Numbered from the stretch's first letter, positions 35,705-44,705 are shown. The stretch is 64,000 nucleotides of DNA from Paenibacillus pasadenensis (GCF_023715725.1 NZ_JAMBOT010000002.1:372001-436000), one strand, 5' to 3'. Notes: generated by a model from the sequence alone, not told the origin. A program made the numbers and translations.

Positions 35705-36538
35705 TTAGCTGGAATTACGCCTGAAGTCGCCAACGACGCCGACAGTTTCAACGATATTTACGAAAGCCTTCGGGTCCAGCTTGCGAATCATCAGCTTCAG
35801 TTCTTCCAGCTCGTAGCGGGTTGTGACCGTCATGAGCATATCGTTTTCACGATGGGTGAAAGCTCCTTGCGTTTTGATGATCGTGACTCCGCGAGGACGG
35901 GCAAGCATGCGGGCGAGCAATTCGTCTGTTTTTTGGGTGATAATAAATACGGTAACCTTGAGATGGCGAATGTGAATCAGATCGACGACTTTACCCGCCG
36001 TAAAGATGGAAATTAGGGAATAGAGGGCGATGTCCCAATTGTTGGTAAAAAAGACTAAAATTCCGATAACGAGGCCGTTCAGTACAAAAATTAACATGCC
36101 TACCGGCAAATCTCTGCTGCGGCTGACGATGGAGGCGACGATGTCGAAGCCGCCGGAGGAGCCGCCTGCACGCAGGCAAAGGCCGGTGCCAAAGCCGAGC
36201 AGGATGCCGCCGAACACAGAAGAGAGCAAAATATCCTGCGCGAGCGGAGTTGCGGGAATGAGCTGCATGAATAAAGTGGCGGCGGCTACGGAATAGGCGC
36301 TCCAACCGACAAAGCGGCGGCCAAGCGTAAACCAGCCCCAGATCAAAACAGGGATGTTAAGCGCCATGTACAGCCATCCAATATTGCTGCCGGTCAAATA
36401 ACCGATCATCATCGAAATGCCCGACAAACCACCGCTCAGCAGCTGCTGGGGTATGAGCAAAATATTAAAGGCGGCGGCGATAAGCAGGGACCCGGCAGTA
36501 ACCGCAAGCCAGGAGGTAATCGCTCGAAACGGCTTCAT
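35705..36538 (-). CDS. YitT family membrane protein (DUF161 plus DUF2179)
   Basis: 277 residues, ATG after AGGAGGAAGCC. Five to six membrane helices in the first 180 residues (AITSWLAVTAGSLLIAAAFN start; GGSSGGFDIVASI is the repeated DUF161 motif). The C-terminal cytosolic DUF2179 domain (VTVFIITQKTDELLARML, RGVTIIKTQGAF, VTTRYELEELK) is nucleotide-binding-like. Such proteins are common in Bacillales in many copies; the transported or sensed molecule is unknown. Confidence 0.9.
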   Translation of the reverse strand: MKPFRAITSWLAVTAGSLLIAAAFNILLIPQQLLSGGLSGISMMIGYLTGSNIGWLYMALNIPVLIWGWFTLGRRFVGWSAYSVAAATLFMQLIPATPLAQDILLSSVFGGILLGFGTGLCLRAGGSSGGFDIVASIVSRSRDLPVGMLIFVLNGLVIGILVFFTNNWDIALYSLISIFTAGKVVDLIHIRHLKVTVFIITQKTDELLARMLARPRGVTIIKTQGAFTHRENDMLMTVTTRYELEELKLMIRKLDPKAFVNIVETVGVVGDFRRNSS

Positions 36539-36702
36539 GGCTTCCTCCTACCTGGCCAGCCAAATCGTGCCGGCCTTCAAATCGTGCACTTGAATGTAGT
36601 ATGGCTGTTTCCGGGCGACTGGTATTCATCAGGTTCTTTGTGCTATACTTAACAGGATATTTTTGAAGTGAGCTTCACAAAGAGAAGGAGTTAGGATAAG
36701 AT

Positions 36703-38331
36703 TTGAAAACATTTGCTGAATTTGGCCTGGACCCTAAAGTGTTGCAGGCAATTACGGAGCTTGGATTCGAAGAATCCACCCCGATTCAAGATAAGTCAAT
36801 CCCGATCGCGATGGCCGGCAGCGATCTCATCGGTCAAGCACAGACCGGTACGGGTAAAACCGCTGCATTCGGAATTCCGCTCATCAACAAAATTCCGTCC
36901 AGCGAAGAGCGCATCGTGGCGCTGATTATGACACCAACCCGCGAGCTTGCGATCCAGGTCGCCGAAGAGATTGGCAAGCTTTCCCGGTTCAAAGGCACAC
37001 GTTCCCTCCCCATTTATGGCGGACAGGAGATCGGTCGCCAGATCCGTGCCCTCAAGAAGCGCCCGCAAATTATCATCGGTACTCCAGGACGCCTGCTCGA
37101 TCATATTAACCGCAAAACGATCAAGCTCGACGATGTGCAGCATGTCGTTCTCGACGAAGCGGACGAAATGCTGGACATGGGCTTCATGGAAGACATCACT
37201 TCCATCCTGAGCCTTGTTCCGGAAGAGCGCCAAACGATGCTGTTCTCGGCAACGATGCCTCCGAACATTCAGCGTCTGGCACAGCAGTTCCTGAAAAATC
37301 CAGAGCATGTATCGGTCATTCCGAAACAGGTAAGCGCTCCGACGATTGAACAGGCCTACATCGAGGTGCATGAGCGCCAGAAGTTCGACGCGCTTACCCG
37401 CCTGCTCGACATGGAAAGCCCTGACCTTGCTATTATTTTCGGCCGCACGAAGCGCCGTGTTGACGAGCTGAGCGAAGCTCTTCAGAAGCGCGGATATTCC
37501 GCCGACGGCCTGCATGGCGACCTGAGCCAGAATCAGCGCGACAACGTAATGCGCAAATTCCGCGACGGAAGCATCGACGTGCTTGTGGCGACGGACGTAG
37601 CCGCTCGCGGTCTCGACGTATCCGGCGTGACGCATGTTATCAACTTTGACCTTCCGCAAGATCCGGAAAGCTATGTACACCGTATCGGCCGTACTGGACG
37701 CGCAGGCAAAGAAGGCACGGCATGGAGCTTCGTTACGCCTCGCGAAACGGATCACCTGCACTTCATTGAGAAGGTGACGCGCCAGCGCATCTCCAAAAAG
37801 CCTGTTCCTTCCTTGGCGGAAGCGATCGAAGGCAAACAGCGCATCACCGCTGAGCGTATTCTGGAAATCGTCCAAACCGACGGATTCCAAGAATACAAAG
37901 GCATTGCCATTCAACTGCTGGAGCAGTATGACTCCGTTAACCTTCTTGCGTCTGCAATCAAGCTGATTACCGGCGAGAAGAAGGATATCAACATCGAGCT
38001 GACTCCGGAAGATCCGATCCGCGCTAAAAAACGCCGTCCAGACGTTCGTTCCAGCGGACGCCGTTTCACGGGCAGCGGTTATGGCGGTAATCGCGGACCT
38101 GGAGGCAGCGGCGGAAGCGGCGCCCCTCGCGGACGCAGCGGTTACGGCAGCGGCGGAAGCGGCGGCGGCAGCAGCTACGGCGGCAACCGCAGCGGCAGCA
38201 GCCGTGACGGCTACAAGCCGAGAACTGAAGGCGGACGCAGCTACGAAAGCCGCGGCAACAGCGAGAACCGCAGCGGAAGCGGCGAACAGCGTCGTCCGAA
38301 GTTTTCCTCCGACGACTTTGTGAACCAATAA
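36703..38331 (+). CDS. cshA: DEAD-box RNA helicase, CshA type
   Basis: 542 residues, TTG start 13 bases after GAAGGAG (a rather long spacing). All helicase motifs are present: Q motif [18 protein letters not shown] (I), PTRELAIQ (Ia), [17 protein letters not shown] (II, DEAD), FSATMP (III), [13 protein letters not shown] (IV), [10 protein letters not shown] (V), [10 protein letters not shown] (VI). A C-terminal domain and a Gly/Ser/Arg-rich tail (about 445-530, GYGGNRG, GGSGG and RSGS runs) give nonspecific RNA binding. CshA works in mRNA decay and ribosome assembly in the cold. Confidence 0.93.
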   Translation: MKTFAEFGLDPKVLQAITELGFEESTPIQDKSIPIAMAGSDLIGQAQTGTGKTAAFGIPLINKIPSSEERIVALIMTPTRELAIQVAEEIGKLSRFKGTRSLPIYGGQEIGRQIRALKKRPQIIIGTPGRLLDHINRKTIKLDDVQHVVLDEADEMLDMGFMEDITSILSLVPEERQTMLFSATMPPNIQRLAQQFLKNPEHVSVIPKQVSAPTIEQAYIEVHERQKFDALTRLLDMESPDLAIIFGRTKRRVDELSEALQKRGYSADGLHGDLSQNQRDNVMRKFRDGSIDVLVATDVAARGLDVSGVTHVINFDLPQDPESYVHRIGRTGRAGKEGTAWSFVTPRETDHLHFIEKVTRQRISKKPVPSLAEAIEGKQRITAERILEIVQTDGFQEYKGIAIQLLEQYDSVNLLASAIKLITGEKKDINIELTPEDPIRAKKRRPDVRSSGRRFTGSGYGGNRGPGGSGGSGAPRGRSGYGSGGSGGGSSYGGNRSGSSRDGYKPRTEGGRSYESRGNSENRSGSGEQRRPKFSSDDFVNQ

Positions 38332-38349
38332 GCCGGAGCGTTTCATACG

Positions 38350-38388
38350 AAAAAGCCGGACGGCCGCTAAGCGGTCGTCCGGCTTTTT
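38350..38388 (+). terminator. Terminator of the cshA-like gene
   Basis: Stem AAAAAGCCGGACG-GCCGC with GCGG-TCGTCCGGCTTTTT (38350-38367 and 38371-38385), followed by more Ts. Confidence 0.93.
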
Positions 38389-38511
38389 TTGCTTGCGCTC
38401 GAGATAACATGAATTGTCTCATGCTCTAGCCCTGCCCAAATGATGCTTCGTTAACGGCGATGTTCTGTTCCCCTAAGGGTTTCCCGTAGTCCGCCGCCGC
38501 CGAGGAGCAAA

Positions 38512-38598
38512 TTAGTAGCAGAACGCGCTGACAATGATGACCAGAAGAATGAACAGCACAAGAATGGCTGCAGTGCTGTTGGAGCCCCAAACGCCCAT
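38512..38598 (-). CDS. YjcZ-family mini-protein
   Basis: 28 residues, ATG at 38598, 7 bases after GGAGG. Reads MGVWGSNSTAAI, then LVLFILLVIIV, SAFCY, stop. The short polar head, NST, single hydrophobic helix and aromatic C-terminus are the pattern of YjcZ/SscA-type sporulation mini-proteins. A second copy lies at 57093-57191. Probably membrane-inserted and expressed in sporulation; no regulatory motif was confirmed. Confidence 0.85.
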   Translation of the reverse strand: MGVWGSNSTAAILVLFILLVIIVSAFCY

Positions 38599-38773
38599 AC
38601 CGGCACCTCCTTAACATGATTGGATGGGTGAAGCTAATCTTACTATATTCAGGAGATGTTACAACGGACAGGACGGATGTCAGGAGCAAGGAATAGTTGG
38701 GCTTCTGCGCGCGAAAGCGTTATAATAGATAAATGAAACCGTAACCGCTATCAGCAGGGGGGATTAACAGCAC

Positions 38774-39553
38774 ATGGAAATGAAAGGCATTATGGGAGGG
38801 TTTTACCGCATATCCGAATGGATTATGAGGCTTGCGGTCATTAATCTGCTCTGGATCATCTGTTCCATTCCGTTTGCATTTTTGGTGTTGACGGCGCTTC
38901 TGTCGACCGGAGTTGAAGGAGTCGACGCTACGCAAAGCTTTTTGAGCTGGATGTTCCTGGCGCTTGTTGCTGCGCCATTTACGTTATTTCCGGCCACAGC
39001 GGCCATGTTCGGCGTTGCCCGCAAATGGGTAATGGGCGATGTTGACGTTCCGCTTTTTAAAACTTTTTTTGTCAATTACAAGCAGAACTATGTGCAGAGC
39101 ATGATCGGCGGTATTTTATACGCGCTGCTGTTCGCGATAATGATTGTGGACTACCGGGTCTATATGAGCAACCCCGATCTGCAGCTTGTATCGTATATAT
39201 TCATTGGTCTGCTGCTGCTGCTGTCGATCTCGGTGTTTAATTTCTTTTCGATGGTTGTCCATTACCACATGAAGACGTTCCAGCTGATCAAAAATGCGAT
39301 TCTGATTACGATTGGAAGACCGCTTCGCTCCTTCTCGACGGCGATTGTAAGCGGCTTTATCCTGTACATCAGCTTCATGCAAGTTACGTTTTTGATTCCG
39401 TTTTTCATGGGCAGCATTATCGCATATTTCGCATTTTGGAATTTCTATTTGGTGTATCAGAAGGTACAAGCCCAAATGGAGGAGAAAAATCGTCTAGCCG
39501 AAGAGGACGCGGACGTTGTCGACTCGGAGCTTGGCGAAGGCAAACAAAAATAA
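38774..39553 (+). CDS. YesL-like DUF624 membrane protein
   Basis: 259 residues, ATG start. Five to six hydrophobic helices (for example AVINLLWIICSIPFAFLVL, ISFMQVTFLIPFFMGSIIAYF regions) and the family feature WIICSIPF near residue 28. The C-terminal 35 residues are charged and cytosolic. YesL-type proteins often occur beside sugar ABC transporters and YesM/YesN regulators in Paenibacillus, but this one stands alone. Function unknown. The 6S RNA promoter begins 34 bases after its stop. Confidence 0.85.
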   Translation: MEMKGIMGGFYRISEWIMRLAVINLLWIICSIPFAFLVLTALLSTGVEGVDATQSFLSWMFLALVAAPFTLFPATAAMFGVARKWVMGDVDVPLFKTFFVNYKQNYVQSMIGGILYALLFAIMIVDYRVYMSNPDLQLVSYIFIGLLLLLSISVFNFFSMVVHYHMKTFQLIKNAILITIGRPLRSFSTAIVSGFILYISFMQVTFLIPFFMGSIIAYFAFWNFYLVYQKVQAQMEEKNRLAEEDADVVDSELGEGKQK

Positions 39554-39586
39554 TGCTGTATTACGGATAATGGAAAGGCGCGGGAT

Positions 39587-39615
39587 TTTACTTTTGCGCC
39601 TTCAAAGTTTATAAT
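39587..39615 (+). promoter_or_regulatory. Promoter of the 6S RNA gene
   Basis: TTTACT at 39587-39592 and a perfect TATAAT at 39610-39615, 17 bp apart, place the start near A39622, exactly where the closing stem of the RNA begins. Confidence 0.8.
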
Positions 39616-39621
39616 AACAGT

Positions 39622-39806
39622 ACATCCTGCGATGCCCGTTACGGCTTTAAATTGTTTTGAACCAATGGCTGTTTCCCGGGAGTTCAACATCGGCCAGCGG
39701 CTGACATGCCTTCATTTTATGGAGGATCTCAAAGGCTGACCTGAGGACACCCACCTGCGAGAGCGGGTTCAGAAACAAGCAAGTCGGACGGCATTGCGGG
39801 ATCTTT
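39622..39806 (+). ncRNA. ssrS: 6S RNA
   Basis: About 185 bases. The terminal stem is ATCCTGCGATGCC (39624-39636) with GGCATTGCGGGAT (39790-39802), using two G-U pairs. An inner stem pairs TGTTTTGAACC (39652-39662) with GGTTCAGAAACA (39766-39777). Between them lie GGGAGTTC and CTGACCTGAGGACACCC, and the 3' side of the bubble carries CACCTGC-GAGA-GCGGGT, a hairpin that can compete with the inner stem, as in known 6S RNAs on release. 6S RNA binds RNA polymerase with the housekeeping sigma factor and mimics an open promoter. The 3' motif GACACCCACCT..GGTTC..GGCAT..GGGAT is the one seen in Bacillota 6S RNAs. Confidence 0.83.
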
Positions 39807-39824
39807 TATTAGAGTTATTAACGA

Positions 39825-39852
39825 CTCTGACAGCTGTCAGAGCCTTTTTTTT
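39825..39852 (+). terminator. Terminator behind the 6S RNA
   Basis: Perfect 18-bp palindrome CTCTGACAG/CTGTCAGAG (39825-39842) followed by CC and eight Ts. The mature 3' end would be made by trimming back to the closing stem. Confidence 0.88.
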
Positions 39853-39902
39853 AATGCTTGCAGCCAGACGTACATACATAGACGTTGGAGGGGGAATCAC
39901 CA

Positions 39903-40292
39903 TTGCTGAAACGGACGCTGATTGGTCTGCTGCGCAGCTTTGAACAGTCAGGGGACAGAGCGAAGGACCCATTGCTGAAATCCCATTATTATAAGCTTTC
40001 GAGGGATAAAGCGTTCGAGGAAGTTTTGTCCACGCTCAAAAAGATGCAGGGCTATAAGGTGCTTCACGATGTGCCGTCTGTTGGTGAAATCGTGCTGGAG
40101 AAAAGAACTGTGACCGGCCGGACGATGGATATTACCGTCTCCGTAATCGGGACGGGCCCAGTTACGTCTGCAGTTGACATCTATTCCGCTTCCCGCGGTT
40201 CATTGGGTGATCTTGGCGCCAATTACAGAGTCATTCAAGACATCTTCCGTACGCTGGACAAAAAGCTGGCCTCCTACAAAACAACTTCCTGA
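39903..40292 (+). CDS. Conserved hypothetical cytosolic protein, 129 residues
   Basis: TTG start at 39903, about 9-12 bases after GGAGGGG; upstream codons back to 39885 cover the ribosome site. The sequence has a helical N-terminus (LLKRTLIGLLRSFEQSGDRAKDP) and a beta-rich second half (IVLEKRTVTGRTMDITVSVIG, AVDIYSASRGSLGDLGANYRVI). It may be a DUF1499-like fold, but I cannot name the family. It ends before a bidirectional terminator shared with tpx. Confidence 0.75.
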   Translation: MLKRTLIGLLRSFEQSGDRAKDPLLKSHYYKLSRDKAFEEVLSTLKKMQGYKVLHDVPSVGEIVLEKRTVTGRTMDITVSVIGTGPVTSAVDIYSASRGSLGDLGANYRVIQDIFRTLDKKLASYKTTS

Positions 40293-40300
40293 ACATGCAA

Positions 40301-40338
40301 AAAAGCGAGCGGAGGACCGGAGGTCCTGGCTCGCTTTT
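40301..40338. terminator. Bidirectional terminator between the hypothetical gene and tpx
   Basis: AAAAGCGAGC (40301-40310) pairs with GCTCGCTTTT (40329-40338), with inner AGGACC/GGTCCT. Confidence 0.85.
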
Positions 40339-40374
40339 GTGTTTCAGCTGGCTCGATCAGCTAAGCTGAACAGC

Positions 40375-40887
40375 CTACAGAAGTGCGCGTACTGCTTCAA
40401 CCGCCGCTTCGTAGTTCGGGTGTTCTGTCATTTCGCCGAGAACCTCGACATAAGTAATGGTGTTGTTGGCATCAAGAACAAAAATTGCGCGCATATCAAG
40501 GGCAAGTTCTTTGATATAAACGCCGTAAGCTTGTCCGAACTCGTTGCCTTTGTAATCGGACAGGAGAGTAACCTGATCAATTCCTGCAGCGCCGCACCAG
40601 CGGGCTTGAGCAAATGGAAGGTCGGCGCTTACGGTCAGAACCGCAACGCTTTCGCCGAGCTTAGCGGCTTCTTCATTGAAACGGCGCGTTTGCGCGTCGC
40701 AAACACCGGTATCGATTGAAGGCACTACGCTGATGAGCTTGATTTTGCCGGCATAATCGTTAAGGCTAACGGTGTCGACAAGGGATTTGTTGAGGGTGAA
40801 ATCGGGAGCTTTATCTCCTGCTTGAAGCTGCGGGCCCACCAGTGTAATCGGGTTTCCCTTTAAGCTTGCTTGACGTTCCTGTGCCAT
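40375..40887 (-). CDS. tpx: Thiol peroxidase (atypical 2-Cys peroxiredoxin)
   Basis: 170 residues, ATG after AGGAGGATATTCCAT. Peroxidatic Cys63 lies in PSIDTGVCDAQTRRF and resolving Cys98 in FAQARWCGA, the two positions expected for Tpx. It reduces hydrogen and alkyl peroxides with thioredoxin. Divergent from the rhomboid gene; the two starts are about 100 bp apart. Confidence 0.96.
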   Translation of the reverse strand: MAQERQASLKGNPITLVGPQLQAGDKAPDFTLNKSLVDTVSLNDYAGKIKLISVVPSIDTGVCDAQTRRFNEEAAKLGESVAVLTVSADLPFAQARWCGAAGIDQVTLLSDYKGNEFGQAYGVYIKELALDMRAIFVLDANNTITYVEVLGEMTEHPNYEAAVEAVRALL

Positions 40888-40990
40888 ATGGAATATCCTC
40901 CTTCAGCCTGTACCTGAGTAATAGCAAATGCTAGTCAATTATAAACGGTTGTTAACCCCGTTGTCCAATCGGTTAAGGAGGGACGCTCCA

Positions 40991-41653
40991 TTGATTTTTC
41001 TGCGTTATGAAAGTTTCCGCGGATACTTGAAGGCTTATCCCGTTACATCGATACTTATTGTACTGAATTTGATTCTCTTCTGCGGGCAAGCGCTGACCAA
41101 CGATCGTCTTACCAACCAGATGCTGTTCATGCAATGGAATCATGTCGCCGGTTATCCTGACAACCCGTACGGCTTTCAGGAGCCATGGCGGTACGTTACA
41201 TCGATCTTTGTGCATAGCGGGCTGCAGCATCTGTTTTTCAACATGTTTGCGCTGCTCGTATTTGCGCCTCCGCTGGAGCGGCTGATTGGCACGTGGCGGT
41301 ATCTGGTGCTGTTTATCGTTAGCGGCATTGCAGGCAATCTGCTGAGCGCGGTTATGTTCATCGTGCTGTTATCGGCTGGAATGTCAGATGTGAATATGAA
41401 TGCTTCCTTAGGCGCTTCTGGGGCGATTTATGGAGTGTACGGAGCTTATCTGTTTATGGCGCTGCATCGCAAGGGCATGATGGACGAAGGCTCTGTGAAA
41501 ACAATCTACATGATCCTTGGCCTTGGCGTCATATCGATGCTGTTTTACTCCAACATTAACTGGTATGCGCATTTGGGCGGCCTGATCGGCGGTTATCTGC
41601 TTTACGCAGCAATGGACAATAAAGAGAGATACCGTCGCGGCCGCTCTCGTTAG
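40991..41653 (+). CDS. Rhomboid-family intramembrane serine protease
   Basis: 220 residues from the TTG at 40991, 8 bases after AAGGAGGG; the frame is open back to 40928 but that part is not rhomboid-like. Six membrane helices. Catalytic Ser143 in LGASGAIYG and His194 in WYAHLGGLIGG form the dyad; HSGLQHLFFNMFAL is the conserved helix-2 motif and WRYVTSIFVH precedes it. Substrates unknown. Confidence 0.92.
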   Translation: MIFLRYESFRGYLKAYPVTSILIVLNLILFCGQALTNDRLTNQMLFMQWNHVAGYPDNPYGFQEPWRYVTSIFVHSGLQHLFFNMFALLVFAPPLERLIGTWRYLVLFIVSGIAGNLLSAVMFIVLLSAGMSDVNMNASLGASGAIYGVYGAYLFMALHRKGMMDEGSVKTIYMILGLGVISMLFYSNINWYAHLGGLIGGYLLYAAMDNKERYRRGRSR

Positions 41654-41681
41654 AGCCTGACACGAAATGAGCCGTTAAACC

Positions 41682-41723
41682 ATAAGCAGCCCCCTTGAGA
41701 AGAATCTCAAGGGGGCTGCTTAT
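41682..41723. terminator. Bidirectional terminator between rhomboid and Zn-protease genes
   Basis: A perfect 19-bp stem (41682-41700 with 41705-41723) around AGAA, with A/T-rich flanks on both sides. Confidence 0.92.
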
Positions 41724-41729
41724 TTTATG

Positions 41730-42413
41730 CTAATCGCGAGGCTGGAAAAAAATCATAATGTACTTAATCAGCTCAAGCAAGGAGACCAGGGCGGCTGCCA
41801 CGTACGTCAATGCCGCCGCATTAAGCACTTTGGCTACGCCGCGCTCTTCTTCGTTGGAAATGAATCCTTCGGAGATCATCAGCTCGCGAGCTCTGCTGCT
41901 GGCATTAAACTCGACCGGCAGAGTAATCAGCTGGAACGCTACGGCAACCGAGAAGAAGACGATACCCACGCCGATAAGTCCGGTTGCTTGGAACAGGAAA
42001 CCGGCGATCAGCAGAAACGGAGCGATACCGGAGGCAAAATTCACAACCGGGAAAATCCGGTGGCGAAGCGTCAGCATCGGATAGCTGACTTTATGCTGAA
42101 TCGCATGTCCCACCTCATGGCAGGCGACGGAAATCGCCGAAATCGAGCTTTCATAGTATACCGGCTCCGAAAGTCTCACCACACGGTGAATCGGATCGTA
42201 GTGGTCAGAGAGGCGGCCGGCGACCGGTTCAATCGGCACGTCGTAAAGCCCGTTTGCGTCGAGCAGGCGGCGAGCTGCGTCATATCCTGTCATTCCGCTC
42301 ATTGCCTGTACCTCGGACCAGCGGTTAAATGTGCCCTTAACCCTGAATTGCGCCCAAATTGAAAGCGCGAAGGCGATCAGGATGAGAAAATCCATCGGGT
42401 GAAACAACAACAT
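41730..42413 (-). CDS. YugP-like membrane zinc metallopeptidase
   Basis: 227 residues, ATG after GAGGGGATTTT. Hydrophobic N-terminus (FLILIAFALSIWAQF), then GYDAARRLLDANGL, the zinc site HEVGHAIQH (His99, Glu100, His103), and two to three more membrane helices (FASGIAPFLLIAGFLF, VAVAFQLITLPVEFNASSRA; the EFNASSRA stretch is a family marker and could give the third ligand). Neutral zinc protease family DUF/YugP. Downstream of and same strand as the MerR gene, with a 32-bp gap: likely one transcript. Confidence 0.9.
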   Translation of the reverse strand: MLLFHPMDFLILIAFALSIWAQFRVKGTFNRWSEVQAMSGMTGYDAARRLLDANGLYDVPIEPVAGRLSDHYDPIHRVVRLSEPVYYESSISAISVACHEVGHAIQHKVSYPMLTLRHRIFPVVNFASGIAPFLLIAGFLFQATGLIGVGIVFFSVAVAFQLITLPVEFNASSRARELMISEGFISNEEERGVAKVLNAAALTYVAAALVSLLELIKYIMIFFQPRD

Positions 42414-42445
42414 AAAATCCCCTCCATCTTCAGATGCTTCGTCGG

Positions 42446-42883
42446 CTACATAAAGTTGCCCTTGTTCAGAATCAGCATAAGCGCCTCAATACAAGCCGCT
42501 GTTTGCGGAATGAGTCGCTGTACGGCTTTATTAGCCTGTTTCGGCTTTAAATTCTGAATGACGGGCTCTAGCTCCTTCACTTCGCGCTCAAGCTGGCTCA
42601 GATGCAGCTGAAGATCGCTGAGCTTTTGCGTGACCTGCGAGACAGAGGAGACGTCGTTCCAGCCGTCAAGAGCTTGCTTGATTTCGTCCAACGTATATTT
42701 TTCTTTCTTCATCTGTTCTATACGCTTGAGCCGTTCCAAGGTTTCAGCACTATAGAGACGATAATTGCCCTCGCTGCGCCCTTCCGGGTGAATGAGTCCA
42801 AGCTTCGTATAATAATCAATCGTTCGGGCGCCTACTTCTGCAAGCTTGGATAAAGCCCCGATTTTGAGCAGATGTTCAGCCAT
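42446..42883 (-). CDS. MerR family transcriptional regulator
   Basis: 145 residues, ATG after AAGGATGGTGGAGTAGA-type leader. N-terminal MerR helix-turn-helix (LLKIGALSKLAEVGARTIDYYTKLGLI), winged part NYRLYSAETLERLKRI, dimerisation coiled coil (VSQVTQKLSDLQLHLSQLEREV). No Cys pattern for metal binding. The ligand is unknown; regulation of the adjacent Zn-protease gene is possible. Confidence 0.92.
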   Translation of the reverse strand: MAEHLLKIGALSKLAEVGARTIDYYTKLGLIHPEGRSEGNYRLYSAETLERLKRIEQMKKEKYTLDEIKQALDGWNDVSSVSQVTQKLSDLQLHLSQLEREVKELEPVIQNLKPKQANKAVQRLIPQTAACIEALMLILNKGNFM

Positions 42884-43203
42884 TCTACTCCACCATCCTT
42901 AATTTAAACCATGCTCAGTCTATGAAAACTATGATAATCGCTAAAGCTTCATGCCGTCAAACCAAATGGCTTCCAGCCTTGTCTTGAGCGGCACTCAAAA
43001 CTTGATTGTTGTAAAACCTGACATGGAAGCAGTCGAAGATTTCATGCTCTATAAGAAAGAGGAATAGCTCTCAATTGCATGAAACACGAATATTATAGAA
43101 GAGAATAGAGGATAAGCTTCGTGAATATCAATAAAAACTTAACATTGATTACGATATGAATAGAGATTGTTCCACATTATTTTCGATTCAGTTAAAAAGC
43201 GTA
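42884..43203. other. 320-bp gap between merR and the amtB promoter
   Basis: AT-rich. It contains a short open frame 42951-43067 (38 codons: MPSNQMASS, then a GTQNLIVVKPDMEAVEDF stretch, ending YKKEE) with protein-like composition but no ribosome site; it could be a gene remnant. Nothing else was recognised. Confidence 0.4.
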
Positions 43204-43232
43204 TTGTCAAAGTGGACGCCACTGACTATAAT
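43204..43232 (+). promoter_or_regulatory. amtB promoter
   Basis: TTGTCA (43204-43209), 17 bp, TATAAT (43227-43232). Predicted start near 43239. Confidence 0.8.
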
Positions 43233-43253
43233 GGCAATAAGTCTTTCCTAGAA

Positions 43254-43270
43254 TGTTAGATAACATCACA
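43254..43270 (+). promoter_or_regulatory. GlnR/TnrA-type operator downstream of the amtB promoter
   Basis: TGTTAGATAACATCACA matches TGTNA-N7-TNACA at every fixed base. It lies about 15-31 bases after the predicted transcription start and directly before the ribosome site. A box in this place usually means repression by GlnR; activation by TnrA needs a site near -50, which was not found. Confidence 0.7.
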
Positions 43271-43286
43271 TTAGGGAGTGGTCGTC

Positions 43287-44645
43287 TTGGTCAAAAAAAT
43301 GCTGATTTCAATTTGCGCGATGCTGGTTATTTTCCCGGCAATGGCGTTTGCGGAGGAGCCTTCCGCTGCAGCGCTTAACATGGGGCTTAACGCGCTGTGG
43401 GTTATGCTGGCGGCAATTTTGGTGCTGCTCATGCAGGGCGGATTCATTCTGCTTGAAACGGGTTCCACCCGCATGAAAAACGCAGGGCATGTAGCAGGGA
43501 AAACCATTTTCACCGTCGGCCTTTGTTCTCTGATTTACTGGGCAGTAGGGTACGGTATCGCATTTGGCGGTTCAGGCAACGACTTCTTCGGATGGGGAGA
43601 TTTCTTCTTCGATCCAAGCAAAACTTCGGTGGACAATGCGCTTCCGCCAACGCTGTTCTTTTTATTCCAGCTAGCTTTCGCGGCTGTATCGCTGTCCATC
43701 GCCTGGGGCGGCTTCGCAGAGCGCGCCAAGCTGTCGGTTTATCTGATCTTCACCATTCTGTTTACGGCCATCATTTATCCTGTTATCGCACACTGGATTT
43801 GGGGCGGCGGCTTCCTGGCGCAAGACGGAGCGCAGGACTTTGCCGGCTCGACGGTGGTTCACTTGACTGGCGCTATGGCTGCGCTAGCCGGAACGATTCT
43901 GCTCAAGCCGCGCATCGGCAAGTTCAACAAGGACGGCTCGGCTAACGAGATTCTCGGCCATAACCAAGTGTTCACGGCGCTGTCCGTGCTCATTCTGTGG
44001 GTCGGCTGGTTCGGCTTCAACGCAGGCAGCACGGTAGCGGTCGGCGACGGATTTTTCGGATATGTTGCTTTCAACACCCAGCTCGGGGCGGCGGGCGGCG
44101 CAGTAGCAGCCTTGCTCATCTCTTGGGCTGTACTTGGCAAGGCGGATATCGGTACTACGCTGAACGGCGCGCTTGCCGGTCTGGTCGCCATCACCGCATC
44201 CTGTGCGTTCGTTGATCCGTGGGCGGCTGTTGTGATCGGTCTTGTAGCCGGCGTACTCGTGTTCTACAGCACGCGTTTCTTCGAAAAAATGAAAATCGAC
44301 GATCCAATCTTCGCTCTTTCCGTACACGGCGCCGCCGGCGTATGGGGTACGCTGGCCAACGGCATTTTTGCAACGGAAGAACTTGCGGCCAAGGTCGGCA
44401 TCGGTCAAGGCGGCATAATCGATACGGGCTCCTGGCATCAGCTGTGGGTACAGCTTGAAAGTGTTGTAATCTGCGGCGTGTTCGCCCTTGTAGTCAGCTT
44501 TATCCTGCTTGGCATCATGAAATCGGTCATGGGACTGCGCGTAACGGAGGAGCAGGAGATCGCAGGACTTGACCTGAGCGAGCACGGCAACTACGGTTAT
44601 CCAGAGCAGCTCAAAAAGGCTTCCTCTACGAATATCCAAGCTTGA
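43287..44645 (+). CDS. amtB: Ammonium transporter, Amt/MEP family
   Basis: 452 residues from the TTG at 43287, 8 bases after GGGAG; the GTG at 43278 overlaps that site. The N-terminus looks like a cleavable signal/first helix (MLVIFPAMAFAEE). Eleven helices follow. Marks: GGFILLETGSTRMKNAGH, binding-site Asp185 and first pore His192 in DFAGSTVVHLTG, second pore His347 in FALSVHGAAGVWGT. It conducts ammonium under nitrogen limitation. The expected partner gene glnK (PII) does not follow; instead there are a DUF294 protein and an exonuclease. Confidence 0.96.
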   Translation: MVKKMLISICAMLVIFPAMAFAEEPSAAALNMGLNALWVMLAAILVLLMQGGFILLETGSTRMKNAGHVAGKTIFTVGLCSLIYWAVGYGIAFGGSGNDFFGWGDFFFDPSKTSVDNALPPTLFFLFQLAFAAVSLSIAWGGFAERAKLSVYLIFTILFTAIIYPVIAHWIWGGGFLAQDGAQDFAGSTVVHLTGAMAALAGTILLKPRIGKFNKDGSANEILGHNQVFTALSVLILWVGWFGFNAGSTVAVGDGFFGYVAFNTQLGAAGGAVAALLISWAVLGKADIGTTLNGALAGLVAITASCAFVDPWAAVVIGLVAGVLVFYSTRFFEKMKIDDPIFALSVHGAAGVWGTLANGIFATEELAAKVGIGQGGIIDTGSWHQLWVQLESVVICGVFALVVSFILLGIMKSVMGLRVTEEQEIAGLDLSEHGNYGYPEQLKKASSTNIQA

Positions 44646-44705
44646 CAACGTTTCGGCATGCACTCATCATGAGCTTGGAATAGGCAATAAGGGGGAGAAG
44701 GCCGA

